NCBI GenBank assembly: GCA_019359285.1
Contig: JAHHHQ010000036.1
Location: 62,001-126,000 of the forward strand
Direction of reading: 5' to 3'
DNA: 64,000 bases
Source: Nodosilinea sp. WJT8-NPBG4
GTDB taxonomy: Bacteria; Cyanobacteriota; Cyanobacteriia; Phormidesmidales; Phormidesmidaceae
Shown here: positions 10,099-19,163 of the stretch, in pieces
Position numbering within the stretch: position 1 is the first letter of the stretch
Layout: each line of letters opens with the position of its first letter
Program-made: the position numbers and the translations under genes
Notes under the pieces: generated by a model
Told to the model about the DNA's origin: nothing
Database searches by the model: none
What the model saw: the letters and a program-made list of their open reading frames with translations, nothing else

Positions 10099-11136
10099 AA
10101 ACCCTGGCTCTCCATCCGCCCCCGGCGATTTCCGGTCTCTGTTCGAGTCGATCGGCGAGTTCCGGGTGTGCTCGGCATGTTGATCTTGGTGGCTCTGCTC
10201 GCTTTGGTCTTCAACGTCAGCCAGGGAGAATATGCGGTGCCTCCGCTGGAGGTGGTCAAAACCATCCTGGGTTTTCCAGCCAGCTCTGACTATGCCTTTG
10301 TGGTGAATACGTTGCGTTTGCCCCGCGCCCTGGTAGCCTTGCTGGTAGGTATGGGGCTGGCGACGGCGGGGACAATTTTGCAGGGGCTGACTCGCAACCC
10401 GCTAGCAGCACCAGAAATCATCGGCATTAATTCAGGCGCCAGTTTGGTGGCGGTGGCGGTGATTGTTCTGTTTCCGCAGGTGGCGACGGGCTGGCTGCCG
10501 CTCGCCGCGTTTTTGGGCGGGTTGGGGGCGGCGAGCGCCATCTACCTCCTGGCCTGGAACGGTGGCAGCTCCCCCATACGTCTCATCCTCATCGGCATCG
10601 GCCTCACCTCGCTGACCGGGGCCTTCACCAGCTTAATGATCACCTTCGGCAACATCTACGACGTCAGTCAGGCGCTGATCTGGCTGACCGGCAGCGTCTA
10701 CGGTCGTAGTTGGGAGCACCTGTGGCCGCTGCTGCCCTGGCTGGCGGTGTTTTTGCCATTAACCCTGGTGCTGGCGAGAGATCTCGATACCCTCAACCTG
10801 GGCGACAACCTGGCCCAAGGCCTCGGCAGCCGAGTGGAATGGACCCGCAGCCTGCTCCTGCTCTGCACCGTCGCCCTAGCCGGAGCCGCCGTCGCCACCG
10901 CAGGCACCATCGGGTTTGTTGGCCTCATGGCCCCTCACCTGGGGCGGCAGCTGGTAGGGCCTTCCCACGTCGGGCTGATTCCTGTGGCGGCACTGATCGG
11001 GGCCTGCATTGTCGAACTGGCCGACATCGTGGGTCGCCTCGCCTTCGCCCCCATCGAACTGCCCTGCGGCGTAATTACAGCGGTAATCGGCGCACCCTAC
11101 TTTTTGTGGCTGCTGTATCGCGATCGCAACCAGTAA
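10087..11136 (+). CDS. FecCD-family iron-siderophore ABC transporter permease (second subunit)
   Basis: [44 protein letters not shown]. The ORF opens at 10003 but residues 1-28 are encoded by repeat DNA; ATG at 10087 (MHPSKPW) is the likelier start. Confidence 0.9.
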   Translation: MHPSKPWLSIRPRRFPVSVRVDRRVPGVLGMLILVALLALVFNVSQGEYAVPPLEVVKTILGFPASSDYAFVVNTLRLPRALVALLVGMGLATAGTILQGLTRNPLAAPEIIGINSGASLVAVAVIVLFPQVATGWLPLAAFLGGLGAASAIYLLAWNGGSSPIRLILIGIGLTSLTGAFTSLMITFGNIYDVSQALIWLTGSVYGRSWEHLWPLLPWLAVFLPLTLVLARDLDTLNLGDNLAQGLGSRVEWTRSLLLLCTVALAGAAVATAGTIGFVGLMAPHLGRQLVGPSHVGLIPVAALIGACIVELADIVGRLAFAPIELPCGVITAVIGAPYFLWLLYRDRNQ

Positions 11137-11183
11137 CTTCAAAATTCAAAACTTAAAATTCAAAACTCAAAACTTCCCTCCCC

Positions 11184-11996
11184 ATGCTCACCAACACCGT
11201 CACCCAAATCGCCCTCACCACCCGCAAACTCACCCTGGCCTACGACGGCAACGTGATCATTCAAGGGCTTGATCTGGCCATTCCCCAGGGACAGATCACT
11301 ACGCTGGTAGGGCCAAACGGCTGCGGTAAGTCAACGCTGCTGCGGGGCATGGCACGGCTGCTCAAGCCCCAGGGCGGTACGGTGTATTTAGATGGTGATG
11401 CGATCGCCCACCTGCCCACCAAAGACCTCGCCAAACGCCTGGGCATGTTGCCCCAAAGCCCCGCCGCCCCAGAAGGGCTGACCGTGCGCGAGCTAGTCGC
11501 CCAGGGCCGCTACCCTCACCAAAACTGGCTACAGCAGTGGTCAAAACAGGATGAATTAAAGGTGGAGGAGGCGATCGCCACCACCCATCTACACGAGTTT
11601 GCCAACCGCCCCCTCGATACCCTCTCTGGCGGCCAGCGCCAGCGAGCCTGGATTGCCATGGCCCTAGCTCAAGACACCGAAACCCTACTGCTCGATGAGC
11701 CCACCACTTACCTCGATCTGACCCATCAAATTGAGGTGCTAGATCTGCTCTACCAACTCAACCGCCAGGCAAAGCGCACCATCGTCATGGTGCTCCACGA
11801 CCTGAATATGGCCTGTCGCTACAGCCATCATCTGGTTGCTCTGCGCGACGGACAGGTGATCGCCCAGGGGCAACCCGCCGCGGTTGTGACCGAAACCATG
11901 GTGCAGCAGGTTTTTGCCTTAAAGAGCCGCATTATTACCGACCCCGTGTCTAATACCCCGCTGTGCCTGCCCATCAGCCAATCTATCGAGAATTAA
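11184..11996 (+). CDS. Iron-siderophore ABC transporter ATP-binding protein (FecE/FhuC-like)
   Basis: Walker [42 protein letters not shown]. Confidence 0.95.
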   Translation: MLTNTVTQIALTTRKLTLAYDGNVIIQGLDLAIPQGQITTLVGPNGCGKSTLLRGMARLLKPQGGTVYLDGDAIAHLPTKDLAKRLGMLPQSPAAPEGLTVRELVAQGRYPHQNWLQQWSKQDELKVEEAIATTHLHEFANRPLDTLSGGQRQRAWIAMALAQDTETLLLDEPTTYLDLTHQIEVLDLLYQLNRQAKRTIVMVLHDLNMACRYSHHLVALRDGQVIAQGQPAAVVTETMVQQVFALKSRIITDPVSNTPLCLPISQSIEN

Positions 11997-12032
11997 TCTT
12001 ATCACCGGCGTCAGTAGGAGGACCAGCAGCTT

Positions 12033-13019
12033 GTGACGATTACCTTTCAGGATGGTGAGTTGCGCCAGCTCCTTCGAGACCATGTGCAGCACACACAGCC
12101 AGAGCTATTGGCCAATGAAAAAGATCAGACCTTAACTTATCCTGACTGGTTAGGTGCTGGGTACAAGCGCGATATTGGCCTGCCCAGCGGGATTGATCTA
12201 ACTCTGCACCGCTACCATTTACACAAAGATTTAGTACAAGTCTGTTCAGCAGACCAAAGCGACTGTTTCGAGTTTGTTTTTGGCCTTACAACCCAGAGTC
12301 AGTACAACGAAAGACCTGTGTTTAGCGATCGCCACGCCCACTTACTTGGTCCAGAACAGCAAGACAGCCGATGGCGTGAATTTGCCAAAAAAGACTATTT
12401 AGCTGTGGATATTCACCTCGACCCACCCCTGCTGGCGGCGTTAGTCGAAAGTCACAGCGCCAGGCTGCCAAAACCACTGCAAAAAATGCTGGCGGGAGAC
12501 TCCGAAATTTCTCTCGCTGAGCCCATTGCGATCACGCCCGAGATGCAGACCGCTCTCTGGCAAATCCTCCAGTGTCCTTACCAAGGGCTAACCAAAACCC
12601 TTTACCTAGAGGCTAAATCCCTCGAACTGATTGCTCTTTTTCTAGACACCATCGACGATGGCACCACCGCTAAACCTATTCTCCATCAAGACGATCTAGA
12701 ACGTATCCATCAGGCGCGGCAAATCCTGCAAAGTAACCTTCAAACACCCCCTTGCTTAATCGATCTGGCACGACAAGTGGGCCTCAACGATCGCAAGCTC
12801 AAGGAAGGGTTTCGCCAGGCATTTAACACCACTGTTTTTGGCTATCTCACCCAGCAGCGGATGGAAAAAGCTTGCCAGTTGCTCGGGCAACAGCGTTCCG
12901 TTGCGGCCGTTGCGGCGATCGTGGGCTACGCCAGTCCAACCGCCTTTAGCGGTGCCTTTCGGCGCAAATTTGGGGTGACGCCAAAGGCGTATCAGTTAGC
13001 AAGTTGTCGGGGAGCTTGA
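12033..13019 (+). CDS. AraC/PchR-type transcriptional regulator
   Basis: C-terminal double HTH: LARQVGLNDRKLKEGFRQAFNTTVFGYLTQQRMEKACQLL...AAIVGYASPTAFSGAFRRKFGVTPKAYQ. Confidence 0.9.
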   Translation: MTITFQDGELRQLLRDHVQHTQPELLANEKDQTLTYPDWLGAGYKRDIGLPSGIDLTLHRYHLHKDLVQVCSADQSDCFEFVFGLTTQSQYNERPVFSDRHAHLLGPEQQDSRWREFAKKDYLAVDIHLDPPLLAALVESHSARLPKPLQKMLAGDSEISLAEPIAITPEMQTALWQILQCPYQGLTKTLYLEAKSLELIALFLDTIDDGTTAKPILHQDDLERIHQARQILQSNLQTPPCLIDLARQVGLNDRKLKEGFRQAFNTTVFGYLTQQRMEKACQLLGQQRSVAAVAAIVGYASPTAFSGAFRRKFGVTPKAYQLASCRGA

Positions 13020-13207
13020 AGGTTAGGTTCGAGGTGTAAGGTGTAGGGTCTGAGGCTGAAGAAGTGGCCATGGACTTAGCGCTTTGCACGTCTATTCTCT
13101 TGCTGCTTCAAAAAGTCCCGATCGAAGAGAAAAAAGTCCGGGTCGCAGAGAAAAGCCCTGCCTAAACCCCATAGTCTAAAGCTGGCCTAATTGAGAATAC
13201 TTCTCGT

Positions 13208-15787
13208 TTGCAAGGGCTGACGAACTGGTGGCTAGTTGTGGTGTGGGGAATGATGACTTCGAAAACCTTGGGTTTTGGACTGTTTGTGATGGGCTTGCTG
13301 GCGGGCGTGACCGCCCCTTTGGCTGGGGCAGAGTCGCTAGAGATTCAGGAAGCTGAGCCAGTTCCAGCGGCGACGACTCAGAATCTTGACTCAGCGGCAC
13401 TTACTGTGGAGGAGTGGCTCGCCCAGGGACAGGCCGCCGCAGCGGTGATTACCGACGCTTACATTAGCGATACTCCAGAGGGCTTGAGAATTGAACTGGT
13501 CAGCGATCGCCCCCTGGCGATCGGCACCTCTCGCACCGAGGGCAACGCGCTAATTGCTGACATTGCCAATGCAACGCTGGAGTTGGTCAACGAGGCTGCC
13601 GCCGAGCAGTTTGCCCCTGCTGAAGGCATTGCCCTGGTCCAGTTGACGAGCCTGCCCGATGGCACTGTGCGGCTGTCCATTACCGGCACCGAAGGACCAC
13701 CCACCGCCCAGATTGACACAGCCGCAGGAAACCTGGTCTTCAACGTTGTGCCCGGAATTGCCCAGATTGACGGTGCCGAAGACGCCATTCAAATCGGAGT
13801 CACGGGTGAGGGGCAACAGGATTACCGAGTTCCCAACGCCGCCGTCGGGAGTAGAACCGATACCCCCCTGCGCGATTTACCGTTTTCGGTGCAGGTAGTG
13901 CCCCAAGAACTTCTGGAAGATCGCCAGGTACAAAGCGTCAACGAAGCCCTGCGGACTGTGGTGGGCGTTACCCCTGACAACTCCTCTCAGTCCGCCTTTG
14001 AGGGCTATACCATTCGCGGTTTTTCGGGTAGAAATATCCTGCGCAATGGATTGCGCGATGACACCAACATTACCTCCCGCATCGCGATTCCTAACATTGA
14101 ACGGATTGAGGTTCTAAGAGGTCCCGCGGGGGCCTTGTTTAGCCAGGGTTCTCCCGGTGGTACCGTCAACATTGTGACCAAAAAGCCGTTGCCGACCCCC
14201 CACTATATCGTGGAGGGAACGATTGACAATTTTGACACCTATGGCGGCTCCATAGACTTTACCGGGCCGCTCAATCAGTCTGAAACTTTGCTCTACCGTC
14301 TCACCGCCGGCGCTTCTAGTTCGTCAACCTTCATTGACTCGTTTGAGCGCCGGAATTATGTCATTGCACCCACTATCAGTTGGCAAGTTGGGCCTAATAC
14401 CCAGATCGACTTTGAAGGCGAGTATACGATTTCTGAGCAGCCCAACGATCGCGGGCTACCTGCATTGGGCACAGTTCTGCCTAACATCAATGGACAGTTG
14501 CCCCGCAGTCGGTTCATCGGTGAACCCAATGATGAGCTAGATAAAAACGATCGCTACGTGCTGCGACTAGGGTATACCCTCGATCACCAAATCAACCCCG
14601 ATTGGCAGCTGCAAAATTCGTTTCGAGCTAGCTTTCAGCAGCAGCCACAAAATTCGCTCTTCCCCACGGATCTACTTGCCGACCAGCGAACTCTAGAACG
14701 GGGCCTTTTCGTCGCCAGCGATCAATCGCAAGATAACTACTCCTTTGACACCAGCCTAACCGGCACGGTGCAAACGGGCAGCATTTCTCATCGGCTCCTA
14801 CTCGGCTTTGATGTCAACCGCGATATCTATGCGTCCGGCGGTCAAGAATTTAGCCTTGATCCCATTGACATCTTCAACCCAGTGTATGAAGTCGCTCAGC
14901 GGCAGTTCATTGCTGAGTATCCGAGAGAGCCCTTTATTACTAACTCGGTGGGGGTTTACGTTCAAGATCAAGTCGACCTATTGTCTCAGCTAAAACTGTT
15001 GTTAGGTGGGCGGTTCGATTTAGTGAGTCAGCAAACGCTCTTTGCCGATGGGTCAGAAGCTTTCCAAGATGATCAAGCGTTTAGCCCGCGCCTGGGGTTA
15101 GTCTATCAACCCAGTGATGAACATGCGCTTTATGCCAGCTACAGCCGCTCGTTTTTGCAAAGCGTGGGCACAGCCTTTGACAATACTCTCTTTGAACCTG
15201 AGCGAGGCAACCAATACGAAGTTGAGATTAAATCAGACTTGCTTGATAATCGATTGTCGACCACTCTGGCGCTCTATCAAATTACGCGAACTAACGTGTT
15301 GACTGAAGACCTCGTTAATCCCAATTCCTCGGTACAGACAGGGGAGCAGAGAAGTCGCGGGGTTGAACTCATGGCTATGGGTGAGATTTTACCGGGATGG
15401 AAGATTGTAGCGGGCTATGCCTACACCGATGCCCAAATTACGGCCGATAACACGTTTACTGTGGGCAATCGCCTCAACAATGTGCCCGAACACGCGGCTA
15501 GCCTTTGGACAACCTATGAGCTGCAATCGGGATCGCTCCAGGGTTTAGGCTTTGGGTTAGGGCTGTTTTATGTGGGCGATCGCCAGGGCGATTTAGACAA
15601 CTCATTCCAAGTGCCAGGCTATACCCGCACCGATGCCTCTATATTCTATGAGCGAGAGGATTTTCGAGTTGGGTTAAACCTCGAGAACCTGTTTGATATC
15701 ACCTACTTTGAAGCCGCAGAAAGCCCGTTGCGCGTTTTCTATGGCGCACCTTTTACCATTAGAGGCACAGTTTCCTGGTCATTTTGA
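13208..15787 (+). CDS. TonB-dependent siderophore receptor with N-terminal AMIN domain
   Basis: Plug (RTDTPLRDLPFSVQVVPQELLEDR...RIEVLRGPAGALFSQGSPGGTVNIVTKKP) and barrel ending FTIRGTVSWSF; AMIN-like VITDAYISDTPEGLRIELVSDRPL. Likely start at 13250 (MMTSKTLGFG). Confidence 0.92.
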   Translation: MQGLTNWWLVVVWGMMTSKTLGFGLFVMGLLAGVTAPLAGAESLEIQEAEPVPAATTQNLDSAALTVEEWLAQGQAAAAVITDAYISDTPEGLRIELVSDRPLAIGTSRTEGNALIADIANATLELVNEAAAEQFAPAEGIALVQLTSLPDGTVRLSITGTEGPPTAQIDTAAGNLVFNVVPGIAQIDGAEDAIQIGVTGEGQQDYRVPNAAVGSRTDTPLRDLPFSVQVVPQELLEDRQVQSVNEALRTVVGVTPDNSSQSAFEGYTIRGFSGRNILRNGLRDDTNITSRIAIPNIERIEVLRGPAGALFSQGSPGGTVNIVTKKPLPTPHYIVEGTIDNFDTYGGSIDFTGPLNQSETLLYRLTAGASSSSTFIDSFERRNYVIAPTISWQVGPNTQIDFEGEYTISEQPNDRGLPALGTVLPNINGQLPRSRFIGEPNDELDKNDRYVLRLGYTLDHQINPDWQLQNSFRASFQQQPQNSLFPTDLLADQRTLERGLFVASDQSQDNYSFDTSLTGTVQTGSISHRLLLGFDVNRDIYASGGQEFSLDPIDIFNPVYEVAQRQFIAEYPREPFITNSVGVYVQDQVDLLSQLKLLLGGRFDLVSQQTLFADGSEAFQDDQAFSPRLGLVYQPSDEHALYASYSRSFLQSVGTAFDNTLFEPERGNQYEVEIKSDLLDNRLSTTLALYQITRTNVLTEDLVNPNSSVQTGEQRSRGVELMAMGEILPGWKIVAGYAYTDAQITADNTFTVGNRLNNVPEHAASLWTTYELQSGSLQGLGFGLGLFYVGDRQGDLDNSFQVPGYTRTDASIFYEREDFRVGLNLENLFDITYFEAAESPLRVFYGAPFTIRGTVSWSF

Positions 15788-16803
15788 GGATGTTAAATGA
15801 GGGGTTTAAGAACGTAAAGCTTATGGCCTACAAATCTTGGTGGCGACGCATCCAACTATTTTGGGGCGGAGTCTTGATGGTAGCTCTGATCCAGAGCTGT
15901 ACTGGTTCAAGTAACCAACTGCCTGCCAGTTCACCATCAGCGCCTGAGTCGTCAAACTGCCACATGGTTCGCCATGCGTTGGGAAAAACCTGTGTGCCCA
16001 ATCAGCCGCAGCGGGTCATTACCCTGAGTGTGCCTAGTCTAGGAGATGCGATCGCCCTAGGGGTCAAACCAATTGCCACCGTTGTCTATTTTGACGAGCC
16101 CCCGCCTTACCTAGCGGAGCATCTAACCTCCATTCAAGTATTGGGAAAAGAAGAACAACCCAGCCTTGAAAAGATCGTAGCCCTAAAACCCGACCTCATC
16201 ATCGGCATCAAATATTCTACCGAGGCCATTTATGATCAGCTAGCTCAAATTGCCCCTACGGTCGCTGATGACTGGGAAGGATTTCCTTCTTGGCGTCAAC
16301 ACGTTGACTTTGTCGCTAACGTATTGGGAAAAACAGATTCAGCCCAGCAGGTTTGGAATCGATATAACCAACGCATTGAATCTCTAAAAGTCGCCTTAGA
16401 AAACAGTCAGAAAAATTTAGAAGTCTCCTTTGTCCATACTTGCTGTGGCACGATCGACTTGGACTTAAAAAATTCTTTCAATGGCAGCATTATGGCCGAT
16501 GCAGAATTACGTCGACCACCGGCTCAAGCTGTATCGGTCTCTGGCGGCATCGTGAAATTGTCTGAAGAACGGCTGATGGATATTGACGGCGATGTTCTAT
16601 TTGTCGCCACCGATGGCCCTGAAGCGGCTCAGACAGTCACCAAACTCAAGCAAAATCCGCTGTGGCAGAAGCTGAGGGCTGTTCAGAGCGATCGCGTTTA
16701 TTCGGTCAACTATCCAACCTGGAGAGGCGGCAATCCTTTGGCTGCAGATGCGGTAATAGACGATTTATTCAAGTACTTGGTGGAAGATAAGCAGCCAGCT
16801 TGA
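15784..16803 (+). CDS. Iron-siderophore ABC transporter substrate-binding lipoprotein (FecB-like)
   Basis: QPQRVITLSVPSLGDAIALGVKPIATVVYFDEPP...LEKIVALKPDLIIG; overlaps the receptor stop by 4 nt. Confidence 0.9.
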   Translation: MRMLNEGFKNVKLMAYKSWWRRIQLFWGGVLMVALIQSCTGSSNQLPASSPSAPESSNCHMVRHALGKTCVPNQPQRVITLSVPSLGDAIALGVKPIATVVYFDEPPPYLAEHLTSIQVLGKEEQPSLEKIVALKPDLIIGIKYSTEAIYDQLAQIAPTVADDWEGFPSWRQHVDFVANVLGKTDSAQQVWNRYNQRIESLKVALENSQKNLEVSFVHTCCGTIDLDLKNSFNGSIMADAELRRPPAQAVSVSGGIVKLSEERLMDIDGDVLFVATDGPEAAQTVTKLKQNPLWQKLRAVQSDRVYSVNYPTWRGGNPLAADAVIDDLFKYLVEDKQPA

Positions 16804-16972
16804 TTGGCGTATTCCGTTAGAGCCGTCTATGTTTTAGCTGCTTAAATGCTTGTGAAAAAGCTCTTTCGCCCTGTAGATTTTTGCTCTTGGGCATATGGGT
16901 TTGTGTTAGGTGCCAGCCCGTATACCATCAACTCCAAAAACACCTTTAACCAAAGTAGCCTCTGGACCAGTC

Positions 16973-17383
16973 ATGCCAAAATCCACACTCTTTATCTGTC
17001 GCTCTTGTCATCACTCAGAGCAAAGGCCTCCAGAACAGCCTGCGGACGGCACAGCTTTGTGCGATTGCATCCAAACCTTACATCAAACCTGGTCGCGCCA
17101 GCCAGAGCTAGAGGTTCGCGGCGTAGGTTGTCTGTGGACTTGCGATCATCCCTGCTCCATTGCGTTGGCGGCAGACAGCAAGTCAACCTACGCCCTGGCA
17201 AAAGTCTTAGTCAAAGACGGCAATCATGGCGAAATTGCTGAAGCACTTCTGCAACTGAGTGAACGCTATCTCGATAGCAAGAGCGGCACCATTCCCTGGA
17301 AGCAATTCCCAGAGGTCTTAAAAACTGAGTTTATCGCCTGCGTTCCACCCACAACTTCTAGCGATTTAAACGAAGCATCCTAA
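16973..17383 (+). CDS. DUF1636 family (2Fe-2S ferredoxin-like) protein
   Basis: CRSCHHSE...GVGCLWTCDHPCSIALAADSKSTYALA, matching the DUF1636 pattern; start at MPKSTLFICRSC. Confidence 0.85.
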   Translation: MPKSTLFICRSCHHSEQRPPEQPADGTALCDCIQTLHQTWSRQPELEVRGVGCLWTCDHPCSIALAADSKSTYALAKVLVKDGNHGEIAEALLQLSERYLDSKSGTIPWKQFPEVLKTEFIACVPPTTSSDLNEAS

Positions 17384-17400
17384 GGCTATACATTAATTTT

Positions 17401-18663
17401 GTGCGTACTTTTACGATTATTTGGCTCGGTCAGCTCGTCTCGACTATTGGCAGCTACATGACCGAGTTTGCCCTTACTATCTGGGCCTGGGAAGCTACCG
17501 GATCGGCCACTGCCCTGGCGTTGGTGGGGTTCTTTTCTCAACTTCCTCGCATCCCCATCACCCTTTTCGCAGGGCTAATTGTCGATCGCTTTAGCCGTAA
17601 GCGCCTGATGATGCTGGGGGATGCTGTCGCCGCCCTCTCCACAGTTGGCATTGGACTGCTTTACTTAACAGGCGACCTACAAATTTGGCACTTGTATCTA
17701 GCCACCACGCTAAACGGTGGCTTTGGCCAAATTCAAAGTTTGGCCTATCAGACCTCGATTTCTAGCTTGGTGCCGCCTTCCCAACTGACTCGGGCCAACA
17801 GCATGAATTCGGCAGTACATTACGGAGCGGCTATTTTTGGCCCAGCCCTAGCTGGGGTGCTCTATCCGCTGGTGGGCCTGCTGGGAATTGTAGGGATTGA
17901 TATGGTGAGCTTTGGGGTGGCGATCGCCACGCTCCTTTTCCTTCGAATTCCTCAGCCTGCGCCCCCAGCCACGGCTGAAATTGAAACGCTGTTGACCAAG
18001 CTGACCTTTGGCTTTCGGGAAGTTTGGCGACAGCCCAAGCTACGGGCCTTGCTGCTGATTAGCACTCTGTTTTGGTTTTTCCACGATCTGGGTGGTGCTA
18101 TCTATGACCCCATGATTTTGGCCCGCTCTAACGGCAGCGCCCAGGTGCTGGCTAGCACTGCAACAGCAGCCGGCATTGGTGGCGTGGCTGGGGCAGTCAT
18201 TCTCAGCGCTTGGGGTGGCCCAAAACAAAAAGTGAGCGGCATGCTGGCTGGATTTATCGGTGCGGGGCTGAGTAAAACGGTGTTTGGGCTGGGGCGATCG
18301 CCCCAAATCTGGGTGCCCGCTCAGTTTTGCTCATCGCTCAACTTTCCGCTGCTGGGCAGCTCCGAAACAGCGATCTGGATGACCCAGATTGCCCCCGCAC
18401 AGCAGGGCCGAGTCTTTGCCGCCAATGCCCTGGTGTTGCAGGTCGTGAGTGCCGGAGCGGCGCTGATTGCTGGCCCCCTAGCAGAGCACATCCTAGAGCC
18501 AGCCATAGTTCCTACGGGATATTTAGCCGGCATTCTTGGCGGCGTGGTGGGCACCGGACCTGGTGCGGGAATGGCACTGCTTTTTGTAGTTTGTGCAATG
18601 GCTATGGTGGGAGTGGGTCTGGGCGGTTACTGGATACCGGCGCTGAAGCGAATTGAAGCTTAG
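17401..18663 (+). CDS. MFS transporter, candidate siderophore exporter
   Basis: 12-TM-type sequence (FTIIWLGQLVSTIGSYMTEFALTIWAW); VDRFSRKRLMMLGD loop motif; directly downstream of the siderophore uptake genes. Confidence 0.85.
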   Translation: MRTFTIIWLGQLVSTIGSYMTEFALTIWAWEATGSATALALVGFFSQLPRIPITLFAGLIVDRFSRKRLMMLGDAVAALSTVGIGLLYLTGDLQIWHLYLATTLNGGFGQIQSLAYQTSISSLVPPSQLTRANSMNSAVHYGAAIFGPALAGVLYPLVGLLGIVGIDMVSFGVAIATLLFLRIPQPAPPATAEIETLLTKLTFGFREVWRQPKLRALLLISTLFWFFHDLGGAIYDPMILARSNGSAQVLASTATAAGIGGVAGAVILSAWGGPKQKVSGMLAGFIGAGLSKTVFGLGRSPQIWVPAQFCSSLNFPLLGSSETAIWMTQIAPAQQGRVFAANALVLQVVSAGAALIAGPLAEHILEPAIVPTGYLAGILGGVVGTGPGAGMALLFVVCAMAMVGVGLGGYWIPALKRIEA

Positions 18664-18710
18664 AAGAATTCCACAAAATCAGCTAACTTTTCAGCCAAGA
18701 GCAAAGCCAA

Positions 18711-19139
18711 TTACAGGACTAAAACCAAGGTTCCAGCTAACATCAACGCCGTGCCCACCACGACCTGCATCGTTAACGGTTCACCCAAAAACAAAACAGA
18801 TAGTACCAGCACCAAAATCAACTCAGACTTATCTACAGGCGCAACTAAAGAAGCATTGCCAAGCTGCAAAGCTCTAAAGTAGCAAAGCCAGGATAGTCCG
18901 GTCGCGATTCCCGACAGGACCAAAAATACAAGCGCCCTAGGCGAGAGGGTCAACAGCCCCTGCAACTGCCCATTTGCCCAGACTATGCTCCATGCAATCG
19001 CTAAAATGACTACCGTGCGAATAGCCGTGGCCAAATTGGAGTTGATGTTTTCAACGCCAATTTTCGAAAAAATGGTGGTCAACGCGGCAAAGAAAGCAGA
19101 AAGCAGGGCAAAAATCCACCAGGCTTTTTCATCGGCCAT
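18711..19139 (-). CDS. EamA/DMT family small membrane transporter (single EamA domain)
   Basis: MADEKAWWIFALLSAFFAALTTIFSKIGVENINSNLATAIRT...LYFRALQLGNASLVAPVDKSELILVLVLS-type sequence. Confidence 0.85.
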   Translation of the reverse strand: MADEKAWWIFALLSAFFAALTTIFSKIGVENINSNLATAIRTVVILAIAWSIVWANGQLQGLLTLSPRALVFLVLSGIATGLSWLCYFRALQLGNASLVAPVDKSELILVLVLSVLFLGEPLTMQVVVGTALMLAGTLVLVL

Positions 19140-19163
19140 GCCGGTTAAACCTCAAAATTACGA